Origin: Castor canadensis | Taxonomy: Eukaryota; Chordata; Mammalia; Rodentia; Castoridae | Assembly (NCBI RefSeq): GCF_047511655.1 | Contig: NC_133391.1 | Span: forward strand, 108,351,384 to 108,415,383 | Direction: 5' to 3' | DNA length: 64,000 nt | Shown here: piece by piece, positions 12,660 to 24,430 of the stretch | Layout of the letters: the number at the start of each line of letters is the position of its first letter | Position numbering within the stretch: the first letter of the stretch is position 1 | Translations under genes and position numbers: made by a program | The notes under the pieces: model-generated | Database searches by the model: none | What the model saw: only the letters and a program-made list of their open reading frames with translations | Told to the model about the DNA's origin: nothing

Positions 12660-13560
12660 ACTGTTAAAAATGATCAGTGACTTTAAAGAGGATTCAAATA
12701 AACAGAAGAATGAAATTAGGAAATCAATCCAAGAAGTAGACAAGAAAGTACGCAACACGGAAGGAACAAAATTCAGCAAGGAAATGGAAATCAAGAAAAA
12801 TAACCAACATGAAATGTTAGAAATGCAAACTTCAAGAAATCAAATGCTAACCACAGTGAATAGTATTATCAGCAGACAAGCTCAAACAGAAGAAAGAATA
12901 TAGGACAAGGTGAAGGAGTTATTGCATGTAAACAATCACCAAGAAAAAATAATGAATTAAAATTAATACAACATATAATTACTCTGGTACATGATTAAAA
13001 GACCAAACCTAAGAATTCATGGGGTCAAAGACAAAGCTGAAATATCAACTACAGACATAGGAAACCTATTCAATGAAATTATAACAGAAAATTCCCCAAA
13101 TATAGATAATCATATAAATACTCATATGCAGGAGACATTTTGACCTCCAAATAGACATGATCTGAGAAGAATAATGCTATGCCATTTCATAATTAAAATG
13201 CTAAACTAGAGAACAAAGAAAAGATAGTGAAAGCTGCAAGAGAAAAATTCCAGCTTACATATAAAGGTAAACATATAGGAATCACTGCAGAACTCTGAGC
13301 ACAAACACTATAAGTCAGGAAAGCATGGAGTAATATAATTCAAGCTCTTAGAATAATCGCCAACCAAAAATAGTGTATTCAGCAAAGCTGTCCTTCAATC
13401 TCAATGGAGAAATAAAGACCTTTGAAGACAAGGATAAGCTGAAGAAGTTCTTGTCCACTGAACCTGCATTATAAAGAATATGCAAAGGAATAATTCACAC
13501 AGAAGGGGACAAAAACAATCACAAACATGAAAGGTACGAAAGAACAAAACACAAAAGGGG
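12660..13560 (+). pseudogene. L1 ORF1 remnant
   Basis: ORF1 of L1 encodes an RNA-binding chaperone made of a coiled coil, an RRM and a C-terminal domain. Here a 77-codon lysine- and glutamate-rich frame at 12670-12903 fits the coiled-coil part. Downstream, with stops removed from consideration, 'KAAREKFQLTYKGK' (about 13232-13273) and the 'WSNIIQAL' segment (about 13330-13355) match the conserved C-terminal region. Several stops and frame changes separate these blocks, so no ORF1 protein can be made. Confidence 0.7.
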
Positions 13561-14264
13561 AATTGATGAACCCATGAGAGCTAAAGAAAAGAGAAAGGAT
13601 GATTAACTTCAATTCAGTAAATCAGGAAATTGTGAGGATGAACAAAGCCAAAAGTAAAGAATAATCAATAGGATACTCGAAAAAAAGCAATAGAAAGACA
13701 GAAGTCAGTAAATACATCGAGTCATAACCCTAAGTATAAACAGACATAACTCTCCAATCAAAAGACATAGATCGTCTTATTGGACCAAACATCAAGAACC
13801 AACAATCTGTTGTCTATAAGTAACATACCACACAACCAAAGAAACTCACAAACTAAAAGTGAAAGAATATAAAAAGATTTACCAGGTATAAGAAACCATA
13901 AGCAAGCAGGAGTATCTACTCTCATATCAGACAAAGCAGATTTTATGCAGTCAGTCAGAAGAGATAAAGAAGTTCATTACATATTATAAAACAAACAGTT
14001 GTTTGCTGAAGGGAACATACAGGACTAAGGACTAGATTTGATGATAATGGGAGTTCTCAGTACCTCACTCTCATTAATATTCAGAACATCCAGACAAAAT
14101 ATTACCAAAAATATTCTAGAATTAAACACTACCATAAACAAAATGGGCTTAAGAGACATTTAAAGTATTCCATCTACTTCAGGAGACTTCACATTTTTCT
14201 CAGAAGCCCATGGAACTTTTTCCAAAATAGATCACATTCTAGGTCAAAAAGCAAACCTCAACAA

Positions 14265-14283
14265 ACACACACACACACACACA
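14265..14283. repeat. (AC)n microsatellite inside the L1
   Basis: About nine AC units followed by an A-run. It lies within the ORF2 remnant. Confidence 0.9.
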
Positions 14284-16070
14284 AAAAAAATCAAAGTAAT
14301 CCCCTGTCTCCTAACAGACCACAATGGAATAAAATTAGAAATCAATAGTAAAGCAAACATTCAAACTCATGGATATTGAATAATTGATGAGTCATTGACG
14401 AGATTAAGAAATACTTAGATTTAAATAAAAATGAGGACACAATTTACGAGAACGTGTGGGAAACAGAAAAGAGTCTTAAAAGGGAAGTTTATAGCCATGA
14501 GTACCCACATATGATAATTAGGAAGATCTTAGATAAACAATCTGATTATACATCTCTAACTCTTAGAAAAACAAGAGCAAGCAAACCCAAAATATATTAG
14601 ATAGAAAAAAATTATAAAAATCTGGGCAGAAATCAACGAATTGGAGACCAAAAGAATGATATGATGAATCAATAAAACAAAAAGTTGGTTCTTTGAAAAA
14701 AAATAAAATCACTTTGACAAACCTTTACCCAATTAACAAAAAGAAGAAAAGCAGATGATCTGAATTAATAAAATCAGAGATGAAACAGGAACAAATTATA
14801 ACAGGAACCAATGAAATCCAGAGAATTATACGGGACTATTTTGAAAATCTACACTCTAGCAAACTGGAAAATGAAGAAGATATAGATAAATTTATTGACA
14901 CATATGACCTACTAAAATTGAACTGAGAGGACATTAACAACATAAACAGATCTATAATGAACAATAAGATTGAGACAGTTATAAAGAACCTCCCAAGAAA
15001 GAAAAGCCCAAGTCCTGATGGATTCACTCATGATTCTACTAGACCTTTAAAGAAGACTAGCAACAATGCTCCTCAAATTATTTCACTAAGTACAAAAGGA
15101 AGGAATATTACCAAACTCATTCTATGAATCCAATATTACCCTAATACCAAAATCAAGTAAAGATGCTTCAAAAAATAAAGTTACAGGGCAATATTCATGA
15201 TGAACATAGAGGCAAAAATTCCAAATAAAAATACTTAAGAGAATCCAACAACACATTATTTCATTTCAGGGATGCAAGGATGGAACAACATATTCAAATC
15301 AATGAGCATAATCCAACACATAAACAGAATCAAAGACAAAATCCACATTGTCATCAACTCAATAGATGCAGAAAAAGCCTTCAACAAAATTCAACATCCT
15401 TCCATGATAAAAGTGCTAAAGAAACTAGGAATAGAACAAACATTCTTCAATATTATGAAATATATATGACAAACCTATGGCCAATATCATAGAAATGAGG
15501 AAGAAATAAAGCCATTTCCTCTAAAATCAGTAATTATGCAGTGTGCCCACTTTCACCCCTCTTACTCAATGAAGTACTGGCATTCCTAGCCAGAGCAATA
15601 AGACAGGAGAAAGAAATAGAAGGGATTCAAATAAGGAATGGAAAAGTCAAATTATCCCTACTTGCAGATAATATGATCTTATACCTGAAAGACCCTAAAA
15701 ACTCCACCAAAAAAACCTCTTAGAGCTTATAAACATGTTTGGAAAAGCAGCAAGATACAAAATCAATACAGAAAAAATGGTGGAATTTCTATATATAAAC
15801 AATGAGCAGTCTAAGAAAGAAATCAGGAAAACAATACCACTCACTATAGCTTCAAAAAATAAAATACATAGGAATAAATTTAATGAAGAAGGTGAAAACC
15901 CTATATAATGAAAATTATAAATAACTAAAGGAAGAAATCAGCAAAGTCATTAGAGGATGGAAGGAGATCCCATGCTCATGGATCAGCAGAATCAATACTG
16001 TGAAGATGACTATCCTACTGAAGGTAATTTATATGTTTAATGAAGTTCTTATGAAAATTTCATGGACATA

Positions 16071-16174
16071 GTTGTTTGTTTGTTTTATTTTGGTGTTACT
16101 AGGGTTTGAACTAAGAGCTTCTCACTTGCTAGGCAGGTAGGTGCTTTACCACTTGAGTCACATGCCCAGCCCTC
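16071..16174 (-). mobile_element. tRNA/ID-like SINE nested in the L1
   Basis: Read on the minus strand it gives 'gggctgggcatgtgactcaa', 'gtggtaaagcacctacct', 'gcctagcaagtgagaagctc' and 'cagttcaaaccctagta'-like sequence, then an A-rich tail (the T/G-rich run at 16071-16092 here). L1 ORF2-like sequence continues on both sides, so the SINE landed in an L1 that was already present. The flanks 'atggacat' and 'aacgacat' could be a decayed duplication but are short. Confidence 0.8.
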
Positions 16175-17967
16175 TAACGACATTCTTCACTGAGACAGAA
16201 AAGTCAATCTTAAAGTGCATAGAAACAAAAGAAAAGACATTGAATAACCAAAGCAATTCTGAGCAATGGTGAAAGTATCACCATACCTGACTTCAAACTA
16301 TGCTACAGAGCCATAGTAAGAAAAACAGCATAGTACGGTACAAACACAGACATGAAGACAAATGACATAGAAGACATGGACACAATCCCACACAGCTACA
16401 GCCATTAGATTTTATACAAAGGAGCCCAAAATATGCCTCAGAGAAAAGGCAGCCTCTTCAACAAATGGTGCTGGAAAAGCTGGATATCTATATGCAGATG
16501 ATTGATACTAGATCCCAGACTCCCACCTTGTACTAGTATCAATTCAATGTGGATCAAAGATCTTAACATAAGATGTGAAACTGTGAAATTATTCCCAGAA
16601 AACATAGGGAACACACTGGATCACATAGGCATAGGTAAGAACTTTATGAATGGGACTCCAATAGCAAAGTAATTAAGAGAAAATATTGACAAATAGTACT
16701 GCATGAAACCAAAAAGTTACTGCACAGCAAAGGAAACATTAACTAGACTGAAGAAACAGCCTACGGAATGGGAGCAAATCTTTGCCAGCTATCATCTCAC
16801 AATGGATTTATAACCAGAATATGCTCGGATCTCAAAAAACTAAATTCCCACAGAATCAGTGACCCAATGAAGATATGGCAAATGAATTGAACATACAATT
16901 CTCAAAAAAATAGGCACAAATGGCCAATAAATGCATGAAGAAAGGATCAATGTCCTTGGCCAAAAAATAAAGGCATATCAAAATGAAATTGGGATTCTAC
17001 CTCACTCCAGTCAGAACGGTTATCATTAGTAACATGAACAATAACAAATGCTGCTGAGAATGTGAGAGAAAGGAACACTTACACACTGCTGGTGGGAATG
17101 TAAATTAGTGAAACTGTTATGGAAGGCAGTATGGAGGTTCCTCAAAATGTAAAAATAGACATATCATATGATCCAGGGATAGCACTCCTGGGCATATAGC
17201 CGAAGGAATGTGTTCCAGTACACAACAGAGCCATTTGCATACCCATGCTTATTTGAGCACTATTCACAGAAGGCAAGCTTTGGAGACGGCCCAGATGTGC
17301 CATAACTGGTGAATGGATTAAGAAAATATGGTGTATAAATACTATCGATTATTATTCAGCCATAAAGAAGAATGATATTAGGTAAATGGATGGAAGTAGG
17401 GAACATTATATTAAGTAAAGTAAGCAAGTCTCAAAAGGTCAAAGGTCACATGTTTTCCTTCATATGTGGAGGCCAGACCTATGAGAGAGAGAAGAAAGAG
17501 GAGAGCATTGTATTATGATTATATTAGTGGGTATGTCTGAAGGGACCTAGAGGACTACAGAAAGGCAGGAGAGGAAACAGAATTTTAGAGAGTAGAAAAT
17601 ATTGAAACATTGCATCTGTTTATGAAGATAATACAACACAATTCACTGTAAGCGCATGTCTGAAATACCAAGGCAAAAATGCTTTGAATTATCAATATTC
17701 ATTTAAAAAATGAAGAACAGTTAGGTAAAACTGGTCCAATCTCAGGGTGCATGTCACTGGGAGGGAGGGTGGTCATAAGGAAAAGATGTAAAAGGGCAAA
17801 TATGGTGGGTGTATTGTGTATATACATATATGAAAATAAAACATACTGAAATTGCTCTAAGAAGGAAGGAAGAGAACAGTATAAAGGATGAAGGGTTGAA
17901 TTAAAATATATTGTAAGCACTTATGTAAATGTTACCATATATCCCCCATCCAACTATTATGTGCTAA

Positions 17968-17985
17968 AAGCACTATTTCTGAGTG
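17968..17985 (+). repeat. Candidate 3' target-site duplication of the L1
   Basis: Partner of 11950-11967, with 14 of 18 positions identical, directly after the L1 end 'gtgcta'. Confidence 0.5.
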
Positions 17986-20900
17986 TGTCTATGAAGATGT
18001 TTCCAGGGGGAGATTAGTATTTGATTAAGACTGGAATGAGTGGACATCATACAATGTGTTGAAGGTCTGAAGAGTACAGCAAAGCAGAGGAAAGGGGAAT
18101 CTGCTTGCCTTTTCACTCAGAATTAGCTGCCCCACTGGCTTGCTTGCTGGTTCTCCAGTTCACAGATGACTTATTGAGGTACTTCTCAGCTCACACAATC
18201 AGATGAGCCAATTCCTATAATATATCTCCTCTTATATGTCTATAAGTGCCCCTCAATTTAGGATGGGTTTCCATTCCAGTAAACCCATCATCAATTGAAT
18301 AAGTAAGTCAAAATCCATTTAACCTGCTTACCTAGATAGCACCATTATGTACTAATTCAGTACACTGTAGACTAGCAGTTGTTTCACTCTTGAGATTGCC
18401 TGGCTTGTTGGAAACTATAACTCACTGCCTCTGCTCAGCATCATGAGAGAATATTATATTTCAAATTGCTAGTGAAGGGAAAGATCCATATTTAAAATGT
18501 GAGATAGTTTCTGGTGAGTGAACATCATTTTTACACCATAGTAAATTTGAAAAATGGTAAGTTGAACCAGTATCTCTCTCTTTCTCTTTCTCTCTCTCTC
18601 TCTCATACATACATTTTATATAGCTGTTTCTGTTTCTCTGGAGACCCTGTCACAACAATTGTATGCACAATTCATCTTCAATACTTGATTTGATCAACTT
18701 TTCCTCTGCATGGACTATTTAACAAAAGCAAATTAATGGATTATTAAACAAAAACAAATTAATACGTTAATACTATAGTATATTAAAATGACAATGTAGT
18801 AGGTATTGAGAATATTGATTGTAGTCTTTATTCAGTATGGAACCACCCATGCAATTCTTCAGTTTAGTTTACTTTTTAAACATAAGGAATATTTTTTTTA
18901 TTTCAGAGCCACAGAAAATTTATAGAAAAGTGAAGAGAAGAATGTAGATTTCACATACGTAACTTCTTCCTCCTATTTTCTCTTATTATTAGCAGAATAA
19001 TGTTACTTCTTGAAAAATCTCCCCTGCTGTACCTACTCATCCTTCTCCACTTCCTTACATAGTCATGGCAAACATTATTTATTTACTTTGTCTATAGTTT
19101 AGCCACTTCCATTGTTGATAATATTTCATTGGCTGCATGTGCCATTGTTTATTTATAAATTTACCTATTCAAGGACACTTGGCTGCTTGCCAGTTTTGAG
19201 AATAAAGGTAATATAAACACTAATTTGTAGGCTTTTGTGGTCAAAGAATTTTATGTTCATCCAGGGAAATATCAAAAACTGTAATAAAGGCAACAGTATT
19301 TATGGCTTTTTAAGAAACTGAAAATCTCTTTCAAAGAAGCTATACCATTTTGTATCCTTACAAGCAATGAATAAGAATTTGTGTTAGGACACATCTATGC
19401 CAGCATTTGGTATTATGAGATTTTTGGATTTTGGCATTACAATATGTATGTTGTGTTATCTCATTGCAGTTTTAATTTGCAATTCCAAAACAGCCTGTGA
19501 TGTTGAAACTTTATATTCTTCTTTGCCATCTGTATACCTTCTTTGTCGTGCAATCTTTAGAAAGCCAATGACCTTCTCTGTATCATGAAATACTTGGGCA
19601 AGCAAAGCAGTTCTTATACTGAAGAACAAGATACCGAGAAGCTCATAAAAGTAACAATAGTTGCACAAAGCTATTTTCAAAAGTAAAAAGAAATTGTAAA
19701 TATTTACATGACCGGGATTACCAAGACTAGAATGTACGAAAATCAATTGTATTTATTTTCATAATCTGTTTGTTAAGCTAATCCTTTCAAAATGTGGGCC
19801 CATTATTATTTTATTTTCCAATGTTAGATTTTGCCTTTTTTCTTATCCATATTTTTCTTCCTCACTTATAATTCAGTTCTGACTTATGCCTTATTTTTAA
19901 AATAAATATCCATATTAGATCCATATTCATCACCTCTTCTCATGGCCTTGAAATGATTGGCTACTAGATATTTACTTCATGAGCATGCATTTTACATTTC
20001 TGTATTTTATGATGAAAAACATGCATTTCCATTTCCTCTGGTGAGAAGGGTCAATGTTGGAACAGTTGGTGGTGCTGCTGTGTGCTGGGAAAAATATTTC
20101 ACTAATAGACTCTGTCATCTGGCTTGTTGCAGTGAGTTTGCAGATATGTTTCTGATAAAGTCAATCATCTGAATATGTCAAATACATCAGGTCAATGTTC
20201 TTACTTAGATCCCAACTCTGACATATATTCCTACCTTTGGGACTTCACAGTGTGTACAAACACAGTGGGTAAAGGTTCTGAATAAAGATTCATGAAGCTG
20301 TTGGGAAAGCTAACTCACAGTAATGTGCTGTTACTTATTCATGAATTTTCACCAACTTACCTTCTGCCACCTTCTGCTAACTATTAGGGAAATTGCTCTT
20401 TAGTGAAATGTATTGCCCAATTTACTTTTTCTGTCTCTGTTTCATTTCTAATTCTGTTTCAGAGTACTAATGTTTGGTCCCTTGAAGGATGTTTTCTGAA
20501 TTCCATGTCCTAATTTACTGTTGCTGAGGTTATGTCTGCTCCCATTACCCTGTTTCTCCAGACAATGCAATAATGAGATGCTGACAAGATAAAGGTGTGT
20601 TCATAGTGGTAAACAGAGCCTTTAGAAGTCTGGAAGGGGAAGCATAACAGTTTCTTCTTGCACCTAAGAAATATGTCAATTAAAGATATATCATATACCT
20701 ACATAAGTGGAGAAAATAAAACTTGGCAGAATTAAGGTTGAAGTATGAAGAAACAAACAACTGAACAATTAAAAGAAAACTGCAAAGCTGTTGAAGTACA
20801 TAAATATAAGGATACATTCATTTAAAGGAAATGGTGAAAATTTTAATCTGTAAGATTCAAATCAAGAAAATCATTGGAATTCTAAAGTGGATATAAAGTC

Positions 20901-22598
20901 ACTTTGACTTATAGTTTGGTATCTATGTGCTACAACCTAAGTCCAGAAATCTACAGTTGGATTAACATGGAACAACCCCTCTCTTCTTTTACTTCTGAGA
21001 ACCCTTCCTGAATTTCCTCCTACTTAATCCATGATTTTTCTTTTCTTCCATAGGAGTATATTCTGACCTCTATTAAAACATCTTTCATAGTGGAGCTGTA
21101 GGTGTAGGTTTTCCCCTTCTTTTGGTTTTGCATTCCTCAAGAGCTAATTCATTTCTTATAGTGATTTCCATTCTCTCCTTTCTCATCTAGTACAAGCTCT
21201 GACATACAAAATATAGACCTCTAAAACTTCAAATCATTACTTCCATAAGGGTAGAAAGTTCTGAACCTTTACCTTTAAAGAGACAAACTATAAAATTTTT
21301 CATTTTACTTACCTAGAATGAATAAGCACAAAGAGAGATAAACTAGTAGAGTTAAAGTCAGTGGTACAGTGTTTTTTGCTTCTTGTCTTCAGCCCCCACA
21401 CAAATCCCACATGTGTTATGTAATACACAGTGAAACCATTTAGAAAACATCCATGCTGTGATTTCCAACCACATCCTTCAACTGGAGGCAACATGCCCAG
21501 GATTTGCTTTGACTCAACAGTAAGTCAACTCAGTACTGTACCAGTAAAGAATACATGTTCAGTCTTTGAGCAGAAAGACTTCTCAGAAAGTCTAGTTTCT
21601 TAGTAATGGGGAAAAATTAAGAAAAACATTAAATAGTCTTAATAAAGTATTAACTATCCTTCTAATTCTCCCACAGTGTTTCTGTGTCAAGTTCTGTTTT
21701 GAAAAAGACAAAAAACATTTAAATAATGTGTCTTGTTTTAGAAAATAATGTTTTTAATTTAATACTGTGTATGGATAATATATGCAAATATATTATACCT
21801 ACTAGGAACTTGTTTTAGGAAAATTTTAGTAGATAGTGGAAAATAAATTGTGGGGAGAGGAACAACAATCACTATAGAAAAGAAACAGCATTTCTTGCAA
21901 TTTCTAAAAGTTGAAAAATCTAATTAAACAATTAGCATGATGCCATAAGTTTTATTGGAAACAATTCCTATGTGACTATATTCTGTATTTTTCTTTATTC
22001 TTGAAGTTTATATTATCTAGCGTGCTATCTACTAAAGAACAATAACAACAATAAAGGCATTCCTGAATAATTTATACACGTAGCATTACTGTATTAGTAT
22101 TCACTATAAAACATATATAGAAATTGTAAAATATTTCCTGTCTTTTTTAGATACCTCTTCTGAGTAGGAACATTGATATTAGGGTTAGAGCTTTGCTTAT
22201 ACATTTGTTTATACAAAAGGGCTTTTAATCCTCACAAAGCTATTAACTGCAAGAAATCATAGAAGCCCCTTGAATTGAAAAATTGGATGAGCTAAATATA
22301 TTTACCACTCAATTTGTCTACTAAACAGCCTTCCATTGTATCTATTTAAAGGGTCAAGTGTTGCCTGACATTTCCTGCAAGAAAACTGACCTCAGGCCTG
22401 GGCAGGAAGCCTAGGACACACCGATGGGGCACATGGCACTGTGAGAAGCAAGGTAAGTGTGGAACAGCTGTGTTGGTTCCTCCTGCTCGCCACTCACAAA
22501 GTTTGCATGCTAGAATTTGTATAATACCTCAAAAGATTTCGTATTTTAGATTAGTTAATTGTGCTCATCCTCTGCTGATTATTTCTCCAGACCTTTTC
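17986..22598. other. AT-rich intergenic DNA, with a (TC)n run at 18571-18604
   Basis: No gene was recognised. A (TC)n microsatellite occupies 18571-18604. Open frames of 60-96 codons at 19397-20172 show no protein family features. Part of 20460-20660 may be an old LTR, but I could not support a family. Confidence 0.45.
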
Positions 22599-22621
22599 TT
22601 TTTTTTTTTTTTTTTTTTTTT
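22599..22621. repeat. Poly-T run of 23
   Basis: It sits directly upstream of the SGK3 retrocopy. On the minus strand it would be a poly-A tail, but nothing recognisable follows it on that strand. It may be the remnant of an insertion in the opposite sense or a homopolymer expansion. Confidence 0.8.
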
Positions 22622-22791
22622 GGTGTCCTTTTGAGGCATTCATTAAGTAAAAGAGGTTATGCCATGGACTACAAGGAACGCTGTCCAAGTGTGAGCCTTC
22701 CCAGCTCTGATGAACACAGAGAAAAAAAGAAGAGGTTTACCGTTTGTAAGGTTCTAGTCTCTGTGGGCAGGAGTGAATGGTTTGTGTTCAG

Positions 22792-22848
22792 GAAAGTCTT
22801 CTTTGGCACTAAGCCGATTCTGCCTGTCTTTTTCTAGGAGTTTAAGAA
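22792..22848 (-). repeat. Inverted copy of an SGK3 kinase segment (57 bp, arm 1)
   Basis: It is the exact reverse complement of 23350-23406, the segment that encodes the stretch around '[16 protein letters not shown]'. It sits where the PX and N-lobe sequence should be. Arms are 501 bp apart. The match would extend a little further with single mismatches on both sides (through about 22788 and 22855). Confidence 0.97.
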
Positions 22849-23349
22849 TAAAGATAGTTCTCAATAGAAAAGAGAAAAAACATTATGGCTGAACATAACA
22901 TGCTCTTGAAAAATATGAAGCATCTATTTTTGGTTGGATTGCATTATTCTTTCCAAACAACTAAAAGGCTTTATTTTGTTTCAGATCTTGTTAATGGAGG
23001 GGAGCTGTTTTTTCACTAACAAAGAGAATGGTCCTTTCCTGAACACAGAGCGAGGTTTTATGCTGCTGAAATTGCCAGTGCATTGGGTTACTTGCACTCT
23101 ATCAAAATAATGTTCAGAGACTTGAAACCAGAAAACATTCTTTTGGATTCAATGGGACATGTTAACTTAACAGATTTTGGGCTTTGCAAAGAAGGAATTT
23201 CTATTTCTGATACCACCACAACCTTTTGTGAAACACCAAACTATCTTGCACCTGAAGTAATCAGAAAACAGTCCTACAACATTGTAAATTGGTGGTGCCT
23301 CAGTGCTGTACTATATGAAATTCTGTATGGTCCATCCTGGTCCATCTTT

Positions 23350-23406
23350 TTCTTAAACTCCTAGAAAAAGACAGGCAGAATCGGCTTAGTGCCAAAGAAG
23401 ACTTTC
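23350..23406 (+). repeat. Sense copy of the 57-bp inverted repeat (arm 2)
   Basis: This arm is in its proper place in the SGK3 reading order, just before 'LEIQNHPF', so it is the original and arm 1 is the copy. Confidence 0.97.
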
Positions 23407-23879
23407 TTGAAATTCAGAATCATCCGTTTATGAATCACTCAGTTGGACTGACCTTGTACAAAAGAAGATTTCACCACCTTTTCATCCTAATCTGGCTGGA
23501 CCAGATGATACCAGGAACTTTGACACAGTATTTACAGAAGAAACAGTTCTGTTCTCTGTGTGTCTTCTGACTATTCCATAGTGAACACCAGTGTACTTGA
23601 GGCAGACAATGCATTTGTTGGTTTCTTTCATGCTATTCCTTCAGAAGACTTATTTTTGTGAAGTTTTCCATTTGGAAGCTGTGCAGAAAATACAAGCCTA
23701 CAGACAGGACTGGAATGGCTCTGTTTATGTGAATATATTCAAATATGTTTAACAATGCCTCATTTTTACATGTAATGTTGAAAACTATGAAAAACGTATT
23801 TTCTGCTGTATGCAAGTAGATAGGGCAATTCAAGTAGTTAAGTTTTAATTAAAATTCATATTCTTTTTTATTAAACTTA

Positions 23880-24430
23880 TTTTTTTTTTCATTTTTCTTT
23901 TATTATTCATATGTGCATACAAGGCTTGGTTCATTTCTCCCCCCTGCCCCCACCCCCTCCCTTACCACCCACTCCACCTCCTCCCCTCCCCCCCTCAATA
24001 CCCAGCAGAAACTATTTTGCCCTTATCTCTAATTTTGTTGTAGAGAGAGTATAAGCAATAATAGGAAGGAACAAGGGGTTTTGCTGGTTGAGATAAGGAT
24101 AGCTATACAGGGCATTGACTCACATTGATTTCCTGTGCGTGGGTGTTACCTTCTAGGTTAATTCTTTTTGATCTAACCTTTTCTCTAGTTCCTGGTCCCC
24201 TTTTCCTATTGGCCTCAGTTGCTTTAAGGTATCTGCTTTAGTTTCTCTGCGTTAAGGGCAACAAATGCTAGCTAGTTTTTTAGGTGTCTTACCTATCCTC
24301 ACCCCTCCCTTGTGTGCTCTCGCTTTTATCATGTGCTCATAGTCCAATCCCCTTGTTGTGTTTGCCCTTGATCTAATGTCCACATATGAGGGAGAACATA
24401 CGATTTTTGGTCTTTTGAGCCAGGCTAAAA
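23880..24430 (-). mobile_element. Young truncated L1 3' end
   Basis: It starts with a T-run (reversed poly-A), then 'attcatatgtgcatacaagg', a C-rich tract (23938-23998), and continues to 'catatgagggagaacatacg' (24383-24402) and 'gagccaggct' (24417-24426), which correspond to L1 sequence near the end of ORF2 and the 3' UTR. By eye it differs from the copy at 42866-43320 by only a handful of bases in about 440. It lies directly after the SGK3 retrocopy, possibly in its 3' UTR. I could not find a convincing target-site duplication. Confidence 0.88.

Larger units (their letters stand above)
13700..17450 (+). pseudogene. L1 ORF2 remnant (endonuclease and reverse transcriptase)
   Basis: ORF2 encodes an APE-type endonuclease followed by a reverse transcriptase. 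The endonuclease part (about 13740-14300) is very decayed. The polymerase part is clearer: '[20 protein letters not shown]' at 15346-15405 is the RT motif A region, and the frame at 15541-15723 holds motif B ('CPLSPLLLN') and '[13 protein letters not shown]'. The catalytic FADD box of L1 reads LADN, so the second catalytic aspartate is lost. A SINE at 16071-16174 splits the downstream part, and stops are frequent. Confidence 0.85.
11968..17967 (+). mobile_element. Near full-length, decayed L1 (LINE-1), about 6.0 kb
   Basis: It runs from a G-rich 5' end (gggagggggtgc) through a 5' UTR-like part (to about 12650), an ORF1 remnant, an ORF2 remnant with reverse transcriptase segments, and a 3' UTR ending 'ctattatgtgctaa'. 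All frames carry many stops, so it cannot mobilise. The 3' end matches other fragments in the window. A minus-oriented SINE is inserted at 16071-16174. The length fits a complete L1 (6-7 kb), unusual beside the truncated copies around it. Confidence 0.85.
22622..23870 (+). pseudogene. SGK3: Processed pseudogene of SGK3 (PX-domain serum/glucocorticoid kinase), rearranged
   Basis: SGK3 is an endosomal AGC serine/threonine kinase with an N-terminal PX domain that binds phosphoinositide. Here 22664-22791 encodes the PX start ('[20 protein letters not shown]' onward to 'SEWFVF'). A 57-bp inverted fragment then replaces roughly 150 residues (rest of PX, linker, glycine loop). The kinase resumes at about 22849 and runs through '[14 protein letters not shown]', '[10 protein letters not shown]' and 'LAPEVIRKQ' (23083-23300). 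A second deletion of about 30 residues follows 'EILYG', then 'EKDRQNRL' and the C-terminal tail to a stop at 23659-23661 ('PSEDLFL'). Exons are joined without introns, as in an L1-made retrocopy. Frameshifts, stops and deletions rule out a working kinase. The 3' UTR probably continues to about 23870, where a minus-strand L1 begins. SGK3 is preferred over SGK1/2 because those lack the PX start. Confidence 0.93.

Noticed and set aside
14265..14283. AC repeat as part of a repeat array system
   Set aside because: A simple microsatellite grown within an L1; no spacers or regular units.
22440..22465. Possible splice donor (aaggtaagtg) near 22450
   Set aside because: No upstream coding sequence or partner acceptor supports an exon here.
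23083..23364. 93-codon kinase frame as a functional gene
   Set aside because: It is only the middle of the SGK3 catalytic domain. The ATP-binding lobe is deleted, the sequence after the activation segment is broken, and the frame ends by a deletion.
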